Source: Dyadobacter sp. CY323
GTDB taxonomy: Bacteria > Bacteroidota > Bacteroidia > Cytophagales > Spirosomataceae
Length of the DNA: 64,000 bases
Assembly: GCF_021390245.1 (NCBI RefSeq)
Contig: NZ_JAJUXH010000022.1
Location: 53,826 to 117,825 of the forward strand
Direction: 5' to 3'
A program made the position numbers and the translations under genes. The notes beneath the pieces are model-generated. The model had not been told where the DNA came from and did no database searches. It worked only from the letters and a program-made list of their open reading frames with translations. Positions 62,781 through 64,000 of the stretch are shown here, piece by piece (positions within the stretch are counted from its first letter, which is position 1; each line of letters begins with the position of its first letter).

Positions 62781-63794
62781 ATGGCTAACCGATATGTAAC
62801 GATAAAAGATATAGCCCGGACTTTGAATATTTCCGTAGCAACTGTTTCGCGAGCGCTGAGAGATACTTACGATGTCAGTGATAACACACGAAAATTGGTT
62901 TTGGCCGCGGCGGAAAAAATGAATTATCGGCCAAATTTCAATGCAACAGGTTTAGTTAAGAGAACCACGCATAAGATTGCCGTTATTATTCCTTCTATCA
63001 CCAATTACTATTTTTCCACAGTTATTACAGGGATACAAAGTTTTGCGGCCTCCAATGGGTATCAGGTTATTTTATATCTAACTAATGACTCCCCCGAATG
63101 GGAGGCCAGAACAGTAAAAGAGTTGTCCTTAAGCAGCATTGACGGAGTTTTGGCATGCGTAACTTCAAATACGAACAACTTTGAGCACTTTCAGGAATTA
63201 ATAGACGCTGGCTTGCCAGTCATTTTGTTCGACCGGTTGGTCCAATCGTTAAAGACATCGACAGTGATGCAGGATGATTATAACGGTGCCTGTATTGCAA
63301 CCGAGCATTTGATCGCTAATGGATACCATCGAATTGCACATATAACAGGCCCGGCAAAACTAAGTCTTACTGAAATTAGGTTGAAAGGATTCTTAGATAC
63401 TCTCAAAAGGTTTAACCTTAATTCACACGGCGTACAACATTCAGGTTTTAGTAAAGAAGACGGGGAAAACGACCTTAATGCTATTTGGTGTGATACAAAT
63501 CCGCCAGATGCGATTTTTGCGGTGAATGACCGAAAAGCAGTTGGAGCGATAATCGGCTTGCAGAAGAAAGGAATTGAGATAGGAAGGCAAGTTGGTGTGG
63601 TTGGTTTTACTAATGATCCAATATCTGAAATTATTAAACCTGCGCTGACCACAGTAGCTGAACCCGCTTTTGAGATTGGGAAAACTGCCTGTCAATTATT
63701 AATAAAACATATTGAAAAACCATCCACCGCTAATCAACAAATCGTCCTTCCATCGGAGTTGATAGTACGAAAATCCACAACCAGAAATCTATGA
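62781..63794 (+). CDS. LacI-family transcriptional regulator
   Basis: The protein has 337 residues. The N-terminal helix-turn-helix and hinge are typical (VTIKDIARTLNISVATVSRA, SDNTRKLVLAAAEKMNYRPN). The periplasmic-binding-protein-like effector domain follows, with DGVLACVTSNTNN, GLPVILFDRL, YNGACIATEHLI and DAIFAVNDRKAVGA. It is divergent from the GH109/nagB cluster, and the shared gap holds a palindromic operator, so it very likely controls that cluster in response to an amino sugar. Confidence 0.92.
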   Translation: MANRYVTIKDIARTLNISVATVSRALRDTYDVSDNTRKLVLAAAEKMNYRPNFNATGLVKRTTHKIAVIIPSITNYYFSTVITGIQSFAASNGYQVILYLTNDSPEWEARTVKELSLSSIDGVLACVTSNTNNFEHFQELIDAGLPVILFDRLVQSLKTSTVMQDDYNGACIATEHLIANGYHRIAHITGPAKLSLTEIRLKGFLDTLKRFNLNSHGVQHSGFSKEDGENDLNAIWCDTNPPDAIFAVNDRKAVGAIIGLQKKGIEIGRQVGVVGFTNDPISEIIKPALTTVAEPAFEIGKTACQLLIKHIEKPSTANQQIVLPSELIVRKSTTRNL

Positions 63795-63813
63795 ATTGCC
63801 TGAGCATAAAAAA

Positions 63814-63840
63814 AGCATCCTTCAGGGATGCTCTTGATTT
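63814..63840 (+). terminator. terminator of the LacI gene
   Basis: AGCATCC and GGATGCT form a short stem over TTCAG, followed by CTTGATTT. Confidence 0.7.
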
Positions 63841-63886
63841 ATAAAAATTGTCGATATCTAGGTTGCTTGTCCTGAAATTTCTATAA

Positions 63887-63918
63887 GCAAAAAAAGACCA
63901 TCTTTTTGGGATGGTCTT
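63887..63918 (-). terminator. terminator of the rRNA operon
   Basis: On the minus strand AAGACCATC and GATGGTCTT form a stem with a short loop, followed by TTTTTTTGC. It lies directly after the 3' end of the 5S rRNA. Confidence 0.85.
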
Positions 63919-63930
63919 ATGGTTGATATT

Positions 63931-64000
63931 GTGGCGACTACCTACTTTACCAGGTTTGATCCAAGTATCATCGGCGGTCCGGGGCTTAACTTCTCTGTTC
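63931..64000 (-). rRNA. rrf: 5S ribosomal RNA, 3' part
   Basis: Read on the minus strand from the right edge, the sequence starts GAACAGAGAAGTTAAGCCCC and ends GGTAGTCGCCAC, the conserved 3' two thirds of bacterial 5S rRNA. The first roughly 40 bases lie outside the window. The rest of the rRNA operon should be to the right. Confidence 0.95.

Noticed and set aside
1..64000. CRISPR array, tRNA genes or insertion sequence
   Set aside because: I saw no regularly spaced repeats, no tRNA-like cloverleaf and no transposase gene. Only the 5S rRNA is evident among RNA genes.

Overview
The window looks like chromosome of a Bacteroidota bacterium of the order Cytophagales, most like Dyadobacter or a close relative in Spirosomaceae. 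The evidence is a SusC/SusD pair, DUF1080 proteins, a GH109-type amino-sugar gene, a histone H1-like small protein, promoters of the TTTG / TAnnTTTG type, and general gene content. The genus is an inference from family content only.

Layout. 1-3459: the 3' part of an Rnl2-type RNA ligase, a DegT-family aminotransferase and a polytopic membrane protein. 3463-13563: a long minus-strand run of SusC, SusD, a neutral-ceramidase-like hydrolase, a PhoPQ-related (PqaA-like) protein and a purple-acid-phosphatase-like lipoprotein, with a short FecR-like fragment upstream. 13880-18455: a decayed accessory island with a frameshifted RHS/YD-repeat gene ending in a type-44-like toxin domain, a candidate immunity gene, a second small coupled pair, and a broken outer-membrane protein gene. 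18553-25345: a BamA/D15-like protein, a lipoprotein, a cyclophilin, an RmlD-like reductase, a glucan phosphorylase homologue lacking the usual PLP lysine, and a two-gene MNIO (DUF692) RiPP-like cassette. 25488-31839: an LEA-like helical protein, a hypothetical protein, and divergent DUF1080 genes next to a sugar-dehydrogenase/cytochrome c fusion. 32027-36290: a hybrid histidine kinase and an NtrC-type regulator, convergent and overlapping, then a PepSY-like protein. 36806-40189: two exported ferritin-like proteins and a SorAB-type sulfite dehydrogenase with its cytochrome c. 40226-50358: an SNase-like protein, a candidate polymerase III psi-like protein, two coiled-coil membrane proteins, GNAT, an acyl-CoA ligase, two alpha/beta hydrolases, cysM and small proteins. 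50588-57984: housekeeping genes (hpf, MaoC, histone H1-like, an alpha-oxoamine synthase, accC, queA, ispD, a winged-helix protein). 57987-63794: an amino-sugar cluster (GH109, nagB, a DUF5009-like membrane protein, an alpha/beta hydrolase) divergent from a LacI regulator, with a perfect 14-bp palindrome between them. 63931-64000: the 3' end of a minus-strand 5S rRNA gene, so a ribosomal RNA operon enters from the right edge.

The most interesting unit is at 24063-25345. A 52-residue exported or lipoprotein-like peptide ending in CPACGMG overlaps by ATGA with an MNIO-family enzyme that carries an extra C-terminal domain of about 100 residues. The small gene is easy to miss. The arrangement fits a minimal, partner-less peptide-modifying system related to known MNIO RiPP pathways.
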